A DNA stretch of 64,000 bases from Mesorhizobium sp. M1B.F.Ca.ET.045.04.1.1 (GTDB lineage Bacteria; Pseudomonadota; Alphaproteobacteria; Rhizobiales; Rhizobiaceae), in NCBI RefSeq assembly GCF_003952465.1, contig NZ_CP034448.1, positions 2,705,001-2,769,000 on the forward strand. Reading direction: 5' to 3'. This document shows, in pieces, positions 43,709 through 52,400 of the stretch. A model generated the notes under the pieces. The model made no database searches. It was not told the origin of the DNA and saw only the letters and a list, made by a program, of their open reading frames with translations. Every line of letters begins with the position of its first letter. Within the stretch, counting starts at the first letter, position 1. The position numbers and the translations under genes were made by a program.

Positions 43709-44763
43709 GCGGAACGGCGACGATGAAGGCCGTACGTCTTCATGCACCCGGCGACCTGCGGGTGGAGGACATCGCCGAGCCGGGTGCTCCCGACGCGGGC
43801 TGGGTAAAGCTCAGGGTCGATGCCGCGGGCATCTGCGGCTCCGATCTGCACAATTTCCGCACCGGCCAATGGATAAGCCGTTCGCCCTCGACGGCCGGCC
43901 ATGAGCTGACCGGAACGGTGATCGGCGTCGGGCAAGGGGTAGATACCGTCGCCATCGGCGACAGGGTGGTCGCCGACTCCCGCTTCTGGTGCGGGGAGTG
44001 CGCGCAATGCCATGCCGGCAGGCGGCATCTTTGCTGGTCGCTGGGCTTCGTTGGCGAGGTCTGCGACGGCGGATTCGCCGAAGAGACGGTGCTGCCGGCC
44101 CGGCTGCTGCATGTCGTCGACGCCGCGCTCGACGAGCGGGTCGCCGCGATGGCCGAACCGCTCGCGGTGGCGCTGCATGCCGTGCGGCGCCTGCCGAAGA
44201 CGGCGGGCTCGGTCCTTGTCGTCGGCTGCGGGACGATCGGCGGTCTGGCAGCGCTGCTGCTCTCCCGGACGTTTGCCGGTACCGTCCTCATCGCCGATCG
44301 CAACAAGCCTAGATGCGATCGGGTTGCGCGGGTGACGGGCGCCACGATCGTCGATCTTGACCGCAAGGCCATCGCCTCGGCGACCGCGGACTCGCCCTTG
44401 CTCGCGGCCGTCGAAGCAACCGGCAGCATCGCTGCGCTCAACCAGCTGCTCGGCGTTCTCGGTCCCGGCGGCACGGTGGCAGTGGTCGGCATTTTCCATG
44501 GCCGGCTCGACATCGATCCCAACATCCTGGTCGAACGCGAGATCGGATTGCTTGGATGCAATGCCTTCGCGGACGAGCTTCCCGACGCCGTCCGGATGCT
44601 GCCCGAACTGGCCGAGCCGCTCCTCAGCCTGATCGATCGGGAGATCGGCCTGGACGATGTTCCTTCGGCCTATCATCGGCTGTTGGCGGGCCAAGGCGAC
44701 GGCTTGAAAACGATCGTCCGGATGCGGCAACCTGGCGGCCACAATGACGGGGGAGGACGTTGA
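43705..44763 (+). CDS. hpsP: Zinc-dependent alcohol dehydrogenase, HpsP-like
   Basis: 352 residues from a GTG at 43705 that overlaps the preceding TGA; an ATG at 43723 is also possible. The catalytic zinc Cys is in GICGSDLHNF, His-Glu in AGHELTG, and the four structural zinc cysteines are in WCGECAQCHAGRRHLC. The nucleotide motif is VVGCGTIGGLAA. It is a medium-chain dehydrogenase of the sorbitol/threonine type. The context suggests 2-dehydrogenation of DHPS. Confidence 0.75.
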   Translation: MSGTATMKAVRLHAPGDLRVEDIAEPGAPDAGWVKLRVDAAGICGSDLHNFRTGQWISRSPSTAGHELTGTVIGVGQGVDTVAIGDRVVADSRFWCGECAQCHAGRRHLCWSLGFVGEVCDGGFAEETVLPARLLHVVDAALDERVAAMAEPLAVALHAVRRLPKTAGSVLVVGCGTIGGLAALLLSRTFAGTVLIADRNKPRCDRVARVTGATIVDLDRKAIASATADSPLLAAVEATGSIAALNQLLGVLGPGGTVAVVGIFHGRLDIDPNILVEREIGLLGCNAFADELPDAVRMLPELAEPLLSLIDREIGLDDVPSAYHRLLAGQGDGLKTIVRMRQPGGHNDGGGR

Positions 44764-44764
44764 G

Positions 44765-45496
44765 ATGAACAATCTGCCGAATACGGCCAGCCCGCTCTAC
44801 GAAAAGGTCAAGGACTACATCCTGACGAACATCGGAACCGGCCGGTGGAGCAAGGATCGGAAGCTGCCGTCCGAAAACGAATTCGTGGCCGCGCTCGGCG
44901 TATCGCGCATGACGGTTCACCGCGCCTTGAGGGAGTTGACCTCGGCGGGGATCCTGATCCGGCTCCAAGGTGTCGGAACATTCATCGCGCCGCCGCGGCC
45001 GCAATCGACGCTGATCGAGATCAACAACATCGCGGCCGAGATTGTCGCGCGCGGCAACAGGCATCGCTCGCAGGTTCTGGTCCTCGAAAAGGTCATGCCG
45101 ACAAAGGAGATGGCGCTCTCGTTCGAGTTCGCGAAGCGCGCGGCGGTCTATCATTCCGTTGTCGTCAACTTCGAGAACGACCTGCCGGTGCAACTGGAGG
45201 AGCGTTTCGTCAATCCGAGCTTGATACCCGACTATGACAAGCAGGACTTCTCGAAGACGGCGACTTACGATTATTTGATGCAGAAGACCCCTGTGACGGA
45301 AGTCGAGCACATCATCTCCGCCATTGCGGCCGATGCCGAAACGGCGGGCCATCTCGGTATCGATGCCGGCAACTGCTGCCTGCTTCTGCACCGCCGGACC
45401 TGGACGGGCGCGGTCGTGGCGACGATCAGCAAGCTTACCTATGTCGGCAGCCGCTACTCGCTCGGCAGCCGCTACTCGCCTTCCAAGCACAACTGA
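44765..45496 (+). CDS. HutC-subfamily GntR transcriptional regulator
   Basis: 243 residues from the ATG at 44765, preceded by GGGGGAGGA. The winged helix (LPSENEFVAALGVSRMTVHR followed by LQGVGTFI) is at residues 34-75, and a UTRA ligand-binding domain follows (FENDLPVQLEERFVNPSLIP). It is probably the repressor of the adjacent genes, with the two TTGTATATGC motifs as operators. The C-terminus contains an 18-bp tandem duplication (CGGCAGCCGCTACTCG at 45445 and 45463), giving GSRYSLGSRYS. Confidence 0.88.
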   Translation: MNNLPNTASPLYEKVKDYILTNIGTGRWSKDRKLPSENEFVAALGVSRMTVHRALRELTSAGILIRLQGVGTFIAPPRPQSTLIEINNIAAEIVARGNRHRSQVLVLEKVMPTKEMALSFEFAKRAAVYHSVVVNFENDLPVQLEERFVNPSLIPDYDKQDFSKTATYDYLMQKTPVTEVEHIISAIAADAETAGHLGIDAGNCCLLLHRRTWTGAVVATISKLTYVGSRYSLGSRYSPSKHN

Positions 45497-45573
45497 TCGC
45501 GAAAGGACGAGTTTAGGTCCAAAGAGCCCGGGGCGACCTGACCTGTTGGAGGGCGTGGAAATCAGCAGGGCAA

Positions 45574-45597
45574 CTTGTATATGCATGTATGTATTTG
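45574..45597. promoter_or_regulatory. Candidate HutC/GntR operator before the importer genes
   Basis: CTTGTATATGCATGTATGTATTTG contains a near-perfect palindrome around TATGCATGTA, and TTGTATATGCATGTAT (45575-45590) matches 15 of 16 bases of the site at 41427. The 264-bp space 45497-45760 otherwise shows no gene. Confidence 0.6.
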
Positions 45598-45760
45598 CGC
45601 CTTGACATCCTTTGTCGCCGACGTTGAATATGCTTGCGCCTCCGCTGAAGTGGCAGGTAAGCCGCCACGGCACAGTGCTGCAAGAACTGAAGCCCGCATT
45701 CTCACCGGGCCGTAAAGCCTGGTTCAAAAAATCGCTCTGACCATCAAGGGGAACAAGAAG

Positions 45761-46771
45761 ATGATGCGTAACCCGGTAGGACAATTTCGTGCGCTCCTGG
45801 TGGCTGCGGCCATCGGACTCGCCGCGGCTCCGGCAGCCCAGGCGGCCGATGCGGCCGTTCCCACGACGCCTGAGGCGGGATCGTTCAAGATCGGCATCGA
45901 GCCTTGGCTGGGATACGGCCAGTGGCACGTGGCGGAGGCCAAGGGGCTGTTCAAGGCAAGCGGGCTGTCGGACGTGCAGATCGTCAATTTCGCGGAGGAC
46001 AAGGACATCAACGCCGCCCTCGCGAGCGGCCAACTCGATGCCGCAAACATTGCGACCCACACGGCCATGGGCATGGTCGCGGCCGGCCTGCCGGTGAAGA
46101 TCGTGCTTCTGCTCGATGTCAGCATGACGGCCGACGCCATGATCGCCGGCAAGGAAATCGCTTCCATCAAGGACCTCAAGGGCAAGCAGGTCGCCTTCGA
46201 GGAAGGCACGACGAGCGACATCCTGCTCAAATACGCGCTCGCCAAGAACGGCATGTCGATCGCCGATGTCCAGCCGGTTCCGATGCCGGCGGCGGATGCC
46301 GGCAGTGCGTTGATCGCCGGCCGTGTCCCGGTCGCGGTCACCTATGAACCCTATCTCACCACGGCCAGGGCGCAGAACAAGGATGTCAAACTGCTCTTCA
46401 CGGCGGGCGAGGATCCCGGCCTGATCAGCGACGTGCTGGTGGTGCGCGACGAGGTGATCAAGTCGCGGCCCGGCCAGGTGCTTGCCATGATCAAGGCCTG
46501 GGATGCGGCGCTGAAGGATTACAAGGCCGACACCGCGGGTGGCCGCGCCATTATTTCCAAGGCGGTCGGCTCCAGCGTCGAGGATCTCAACACCGCTTTT
46601 GACGGCGTGCGCTACTATTCCCTCGCGGAAAACAAGAATGCGCTGACCGGCGAATTTTCCACCAGGACGTTCGCCGACGTCGAGGCGGCCGCCAAGAATG
46701 CCGGATTGCTCCAGGCCGACGTGACGCCGGAGCAGATGATCGATCCGGCCTTCGTCAAGGCCGCGCAATGA
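45761..46771 (+). CDS. SsuA/TauA-type ABC transporter substrate-binding protein
   Basis: 336 residues with a Sec signal peptide (LLVAAAIGLAAAPAAQAAD). The mature protein follows the NitT/TauT-type binding-protein pattern: IGIEPWLGYGQWHVAEAKGL near residue 45, VQIVNFAEDKDINAALASGQ, LKGKQVAFEEGTTSD. Members bind sulfonates, nitrate or pyrimidine precursors. The adjacent DHPS-like enzymes suggest a sulfonate. Confidence 0.85.
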   Translation: MMRNPVGQFRALLVAAAIGLAAAPAAQAADAAVPTTPEAGSFKIGIEPWLGYGQWHVAEAKGLFKASGLSDVQIVNFAEDKDINAALASGQLDAANIATHTAMGMVAAGLPVKIVLLLDVSMTADAMIAGKEIASIKDLKGKQVAFEEGTTSDILLKYALAKNGMSIADVQPVPMPAADAGSALIAGRVPVAVTYEPYLTTARAQNKDVKLLFTAGEDPGLISDVLVVRDEVIKSRPGQVLAMIKAWDAALKDYKADTAGGRAIISKAVGSSVEDLNTAFDGVRYYSLAENKNALTGEFSTRTFADVEAAAKNAGLLQADVTPEQMIDPAFVKAAQ

Positions 46772-46787
46772 TCGAGGCCGGGTCGCG

Positions 46788-47663
46788 GTGGTAGCGCAGA
46801 TGTCCGAGCAGCCTGCCACCAAGACGAGCCCGGCCCGCTCGGCATCCGGGCCGGTTGCCAAACAGGCAGTGCGGCACCGCCGATCCTCCGGGATCGGCGC
46901 GCCTATCGCGAAATCGAGCTTCCTGATGATCGCCGTGGCCGTCTTTGCCGGCCTTGGCCTCGCCTGGTGGGCAGCAACCGGCCTGGGACTGGTGAAGCCC
47001 ATCTTCCTGCCATCGCCTGGAAGCGTGGCGGTTCAGCTCGGCAAGCTCTGGAGCGACGGCACATTGTGGCTGGACCTTAAGGCCTCGATATACCGTATCT
47101 CGATCGGCTTTCTCATCGCCTCGGCGCTGGCTATCCCGATCGGCGTGCTGATCGGCAGCTTCAGGGCCTTTGAAGCGGCCATCGAGCCGCTCGTTGACTT
47201 CATCCGTTACATGCCCGTGGTGGCGTTCGTGCCCCTCTCGATCCTGTGGGCGGGAACAGGCGACGTTCAAAAATTCCTCATCATCTTCATCGGAACATTC
47301 TTCCAGCAGGTGCTGATGATCATGGACAACGTGAAACGGGTTCCAACGGACTTCGTCGGTCTCGGCAGGACGCTCGGGCTGCCGGACCGCAAGATCCTGA
47401 CGCGCATCGTCGTTCCCAGCGCCCTGCCGGGCATCTGGGATACCCTGCGCATCAGCCTCGGCTGGGCATGGACCTGGCTGGTGCTGGCGGAGCTCGTCGC
47501 GGCCACATCCGGCCTCGGCTACCGCATCACCGTGTCCCAGCGCTATTTCCAGACCAACACGATAATCGGCTATATCCTTTTGCTGGGCGTGCTCGGCCTC
47601 ATCACCGACCAGGTCATGAAGGCGCTGGGCAAGGTGCTGTTCCGGCAGGATAGCCGCTCGTAA
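46788..47663 (+). CDS. SsuC/TauC-type ABC transporter permease
   Basis: 291 residues from a GTG at 46788; an ATG at 46800 is equally possible. An unusually long polar N-terminus of about 45 residues precedes the first helix (FLMIAVAVFAGLGLAWWAA). The permease loop GLGRTLGLPDRKILTRIVVP is intact, and LAELVAATSGLGYRI is typical of the sulfonate/nitrate class. It lies 16 bp after the binding-protein gene. Confidence 0.85.
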   Translation: MVAQMSEQPATKTSPARSASGPVAKQAVRHRRSSGIGAPIAKSSFLMIAVAVFAGLGLAWWAATGLGLVKPIFLPSPGSVAVQLGKLWSDGTLWLDLKASIYRISIGFLIASALAIPIGVLIGSFRAFEAAIEPLVDFIRYMPVVAFVPLSILWAGTGDVQKFLIIFIGTFFQQVLMIMDNVKRVPTDFVGLGRTLGLPDRKILTRIVVPSALPGIWDTLRISLGWAWTWLVLAELVAATSGLGYRITVSQRYFQTNTIIGYILLLGVLGLITDQVMKALGKVLFRQDSRS

Positions 47664-47676
47664 TGAGGTGCGGCCG

Positions 47677-48459
47677 ATGAGCTCCCCCAAACTGCGCATT
47701 GCAGGCCTGCACAAGAGCTTCGGCGTAGGCGCACAACGCACCGAGGTGCTGCGGGACATCAATCTCGATCTTGCCGACAACGAATTCGTATCGCTGGTGG
47801 GCATATCGGGCTGCGGCAAGAGCACGCTGCTGTCGATCGTTGCCGGATTGCAGGATTTCGACGCCGGCGAGCTCGACATTGACGGCTCGCCAATCCTGCA
47901 GCCGGGCCTCGACCGCGGCGTCGTCTTCCAGTCCTATACGCTGCTGCCTTGGCTGACCGCGCAGCAGAACATCGAGTTTGCCCTCAAGGCCGCGGGTCAC
48001 GATCGCTCGACCTGCCGCGATATCGCACGCCAGCATCTCGAGCTCGTCAAGCTGTCGGACAGCGCCAATCGCTACCCGGCTGAACTTTCGGGCGGCATGA
48101 AGCAGCGCGTCGCCATAGCGCGCGCTCTCTCCTATCGGCCCAAGATGCTGCTGATGGACGAACCCTTCGGCGCGCTCGACGCTTTGACCAGGCATCAGAT
48201 GCAGGAGCTGCTCACGCAAATCTGGGAAGAGCACAGGCTAACTGTGCTTTTCGTCACCCATGACGTCGAGGAGGCCGTCTATCTTTCGGACCGCATCGTC
48301 GTGATGGGCATCGGCCCGGGCCGCATCATGCGGACCTTCAACGTCGACATCGAGCGCCCGCGGCGGGAAGATGTCATGGAAAGCGCGGGCTTCATGGACC
48401 TGCAGCGCAATGTCCACAAGGCGATCCGCGAGGCTTCCAGACGTCCCGAAATGGCGTAG
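47677..48459 (+). CDS. SsuB/TauB-type ABC transporter ATPase
   Basis: 260 residues from the ATG at 47677, preceded by GAGGTG; a GTG at 47668 is possible. Walker A is GISGCGKST, the Q-loop region YTLLPWLTAQQN, the signature LSGGMKQRVAIARAL, and Walker B LLMDEPFGALD. It completes the importer. Confidence 0.9.
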   Translation: MSSPKLRIAGLHKSFGVGAQRTEVLRDINLDLADNEFVSLVGISGCGKSTLLSIVAGLQDFDAGELDIDGSPILQPGLDRGVVFQSYTLLPWLTAQQNIEFALKAAGHDRSTCRDIARQHLELVKLSDSANRYPAELSGGMKQRVAIARALSYRPKMLLMDEPFGALDALTRHQMQELLTQIWEEHRLTVLFVTHDVEEAVYLSDRIVVMGIGPGRIMRTFNVDIERPRREDVMESAGFMDLQRNVHKAIREASRRPEMA

Positions 48460-48857
48460 ACACGGCGCCATTTTGCGTGACTTGCCCAAGCCCATCGGTG
48501 AAAACGCGCAGTTTCTGTCGAACTGCTAACCGTATCTGGGTGAAATCCGTACGGTTGTCAGGCAGCCCTTTGATTGAAACGGCGGCCGTTGTCGTGATGG
48601 TGGAGTTCGTAAAACTGAGTTGTCCGTAGGGCATCCAGTTTGGCTAGGGGTTCTTGAAAGCTTTTCGAACTTTCTGCCATGCTGCGCCAGCCGAATTGCG
48701 CGTGCTCGCGAGCGGGGCCGGAACATGAAAACTGCCCTGTAGGGTTCGATCTCCTGCTGGGTCTAGAGTGTCTTCAGCGCCTCGAACTCGGGGAACGGTT
48801 CAAATCTTTATTTGAGGCAGGTCGTAGGCGGGCGCAGCCGCATCAACGCGATCACGT
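48460..48857. other. 398-bp stretch without a recognisable gene
   Basis: Short minus-strand frames (48526-48726, 48392-48634) resemble nothing I know. It probably contains the 3' end of the importer operon and eroded mobile-element DNA. Confidence 0.45.
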
Positions 48858-49058
48858 TCAATCCGATGTAGCTCGGCTGAGATAGACGGTGCTCCAGTGG
48901 ACGATGGCACTGACCACCAGATTGAGTGCTGACGCCCAGAATACCCGACTGTAGCAGGACAGATCACCGATTTTACCGCGCTCGGGGAAGAAGACGGCGC
49001 GCTTGAGCTTGTGGGCTGCTTCTCCCTTGTTTGGACCGGCTCGGCGGCGTCGGCGCAC
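48858..49058 (-). pseudogene. Tn3-family transposase C-terminal fragment
   Basis: The minus-strand frame reads NKGEAAHKLKRAVFFPERGK, then ASALNLVVSAIVHWSTVYLS. This matches the C-terminal NKGEARNALARAVFF and ASGLNLVxAAIxLWNTVYLERA part of Tn3-family transposases. The rest of the transposase and any resolvase are missing, and the ending is out of frame. Confidence 0.75.
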
Positions 49059-49401
49059 CGAGCAAGCTGCGCGATATCGCGTCGGATTTGATCCCTCCGG
49101 AGTGGGTCGGTTGGCGATCTACTCAACCTTGCTCTGGCCTTATCGAGCCCTCGGCGACGAGCTCAACAGTGGAAAAGAAACGCACTTGACGCCCGGTCGT
49201 CAGCGGCCATTTCGTTATTCGAAATATAATACCGTATATCTCTCGATGAGGGACCGTTAAATTCGAATGATAACTTTATTTAATATTGTTGAATTGTGTA
49301 AAAATGGCAAGAAATTGGCTGAAGGGTAGATTATTGCCATAGCGCGACAGGGTTTCGCGTGGTACAAGGCAATCTTTCGTATCTTACCGGGGGGGCTTGA
49401 G
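49059..49401 (+). promoter_or_regulatory. AT-rich region upstream of the giant surface-protein gene
   Basis: From about 49205 to 49350 the DNA becomes strongly AT-rich, unlike the neighbouring sequence (for example TTCGAAATATAATACCGTAT and TTTATTTAATATTGTTGAAT). It holds no convincing gene and most probably carries the promoter and a site for a nucleoid protein or regulator. A GGGGGG run seven bases before the ATG at 49402 could serve in ribosome binding. Confidence 0.5.
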
Positions 49402-52400
49402 ATGCTGCGTCCATTCGTTGTGGGTTCGTCATCGGCGCGGGAAACGGTACAAGAATCCGGAAATGCCGGAAGAAGCATGTGGGCGCGGCTGCTGGGATGG
49501 GGCAGGAAGCGCAAGGCAAACCGGAATCCACGCTCTGCAACCAGTCATCTCCAAGGCCTCAGGTTGGAGCCATTGGAGCCGCGTTTTCTGCTCTCGGCCG
49601 ACATTATCCCCTTCCGGGTTGATATGATGGGCGATGCCAGCGGCGCTCATTATTCTTTGAAATACGACAATCTTATACAGTCAGTTCAGGTCTTCGACGA
49701 CCGAAGCGGTATGCTGATCGACAGCCGCAGCGCGCAGGACATCAACCTCATACGCGTTGTCGGCACGGCTGCAAACGACCGGCTGACGGTCGACTTCGCA
49801 GAGGAATTTTTGCAGGGGATCGCAATCGACTTCGAAGGCGGCGACGGCGACGATGTGCTGGCGCTGTCGGGCGGTACTTTCTCCGACGTCACCGTTAGGA
49901 TGACCGGCGACGGCGCTGGCGCGGTCACGGTCAACGGCACAACCGGGCCGCATATTATCGGCTTCACCGGCGTGGGCACGGTTTCGGATGGCAGCACGGC
50001 AGGCAACCGCATCTTCCAGGACGCCACGGGGCAGGGCCAGACGCTGAGGATCGGCGATAACGGTAGCGTGGGCGACGGCATATCGACCATCGACGCGATC
50101 GGCGCCGGCGGCGCGCTCACCTATAATTTCCTGCATCCGGACGTGACGCTTACGGTAGATGCCGGCGCGGGCGACGATACTTTCGTCCATGATGGCTTCG
50201 AAACGGCGCTCGTCGGCAAGATCCTGCTGAGTGGCGGCGCGGGCAGTGACGCGGTGACCGGCCCGCCCGCGAACGCCACCTGGAGCATAACCGGACAGAA
50301 TTCGGGTAGTGTTTCAGGGGTGTCCTTCGTTGAGGTCGAGAACCTTCGGGGTTCGGCCGACAACGAGGACACCTTTTTCGTTTCCGCAGGCGGCGTCATG
50401 AGCGGTGTCATGGACGGCGGCGCCGGCGGCTTCGACAGCATGGTTCTGGAAGGCAATTCCGGCACAATCGTCTACAAGGCCGACGACGCGCATTCCGGCA
50501 CCATCACGCGCGACGGCGCGGTGCTGACCTATGCAGGCCTCGAGCCGGTCAGCCTCGGCAACGCTGCAAATGTGACCATCGACCTCAGTGCCGCTTCCGA
50601 CAATGCAGTCGTGACGATGAGCGGGTCGACCGTAACGGTCGCGTCGCAAAGCATTCCGACGTTCGAGCAGACCTCGTTCGAACTACCAACCAATTCCGTC
50701 ACGATCAAACTCGGCAACGACCAGGGTCTCTTCCCGCTTCTCAATGAATATTTGGGCGAGGACGTATTCGCTGGCGCCAACTTGGGGAACCTCATCGCCG
50801 CCTTCGTTGAGGGTGATGCGATCACCTTCCAGGGCACCATCAATTTTGGCTCGGCGAGCCTGACGGTCGATGGTGAGGATGGGCTCGACAACATCCTCGT
50901 GACCGGCGCCCTGACGGCCGGAGCGATTCACTTCAAGGCCGAGGAGATCAATGTCAACGCGGGCGCGTCGGTCTCCGGCACGTCCGTCAACTTTGAGGCC
51001 GTCGGCGAAGGCAACGGCCTGATTCCGACGGAACTCACCAAGGGTCTCTATCTGGCGGCGCCGCACGCCACCATCAACGTCACGGGCAGTGTGACCGCTA
51101 CTGCGGGCGACGTCGTGATGAGCGCAACTGCTACCTCGTCGCTCACCCCCAGCCAGGGTCAGATCGGAAGCATCGGCGGCGCTATCGTGGTCGGTCTGCC
51201 CAAGGCCACGATCACCTTGGGCGACGGCTCATCCAGCCCCCATATCTCGGCCACGGGCAAGGTCGATCTCGACACCGCTGTGAACGTTACCGTCACGGCT
51301 GCCGACGAGGCGGATTCGAGCGACACCGAAGCCAAATTGGACGCCGCGATCGCGGTTACTACGCTGATTTCCAAGTCCGAAGTCGGGATTTTTGGCGCCA
51401 GCACGATCGACGCAGCCGGTGCGGTCAGCATCGATGCCGCATCGACGTTCGAGATCGAGAACGTCGCGGACGGAACGGCGGGCGGCGCAGGCGCTACCGT
51501 GGCCGCGACGGTGGTCGTTGCCGCCACCGGCGTGAAATTCAGCGACTCCGCGTCGATCGGCGCCACCACTGCGCCGACGTCCGTCGCGTTCGCCGCGACG
51601 ACCACCAGCACCATCACAACCTCGGCGATCTCGACCAAGGGCGGTGGCGATGAGAATGGCGGCGCAAACCAGTCCGAACAGCAGCTCGACAGCAACAATG
51701 CGAAAACCGCCGAGGGCTCCATCAAATTTGCAGGCGCTGTGGCAGTAACCGTCTACAGGCCGGTCACGCAGATCTCCAGCAATACTTCAGGCTCCATAAC
51801 AAGTTCTGGCGACATCACGCTGTCTGCGACGACTACCGATACCATCACGTCCAGCGCCGACGGGTCCAACACCGGCGAAGCCCAGGACCCGCCGCCCTCC
51901 GGCGGCACTGGCGTAGGCGTCGCCGTTGCAATCGGCGTCATCGCGCCCAAGACGCTCGTTTCCCTGGGCGGCACAGGCAGTTACACAGCCCCGAACGTGG
52001 CGCTGACGTCGGCGCTCGATGCCGACAGTACCTACAGGACCGAGGTCACGTCCGGCGTCGGCGACGGCGGCAAGACCGGCTTCGCCGGCTCGCTCGCCCT
52101 CAGTGTCGTCACCTCCACCACCACCGCGCTGGTCGAGAGCGACGCGAACGTCAATCTGAACGGCGCAAACCTGACGGTGTCGGCGGAGTCCGCTACCGCC
52201 ACCGAGGCCTCCGCCAAGGCCACCGTCGACGGCAGCGGTAACTCGACGGGCATCGGCGCTTCGGTGGCGATCAGCGTCGGCGACAACGATACGGTCGCCC
52301 GTATTTCCGGTGCGGTTTCCGGCGCCGCCGACATCACCGTTTCGGCGAAAGGTGTTCATGACGTTCTTGCCACCGCCGAAGGCGGCGCGACGGGCGGCAC

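Noticed and set aside
44624..47002. 792-codon minus-strand frame
   Set aside because: It is antisense to the regulator, binding-protein and permease genes, and its translation has no recognisable domain.
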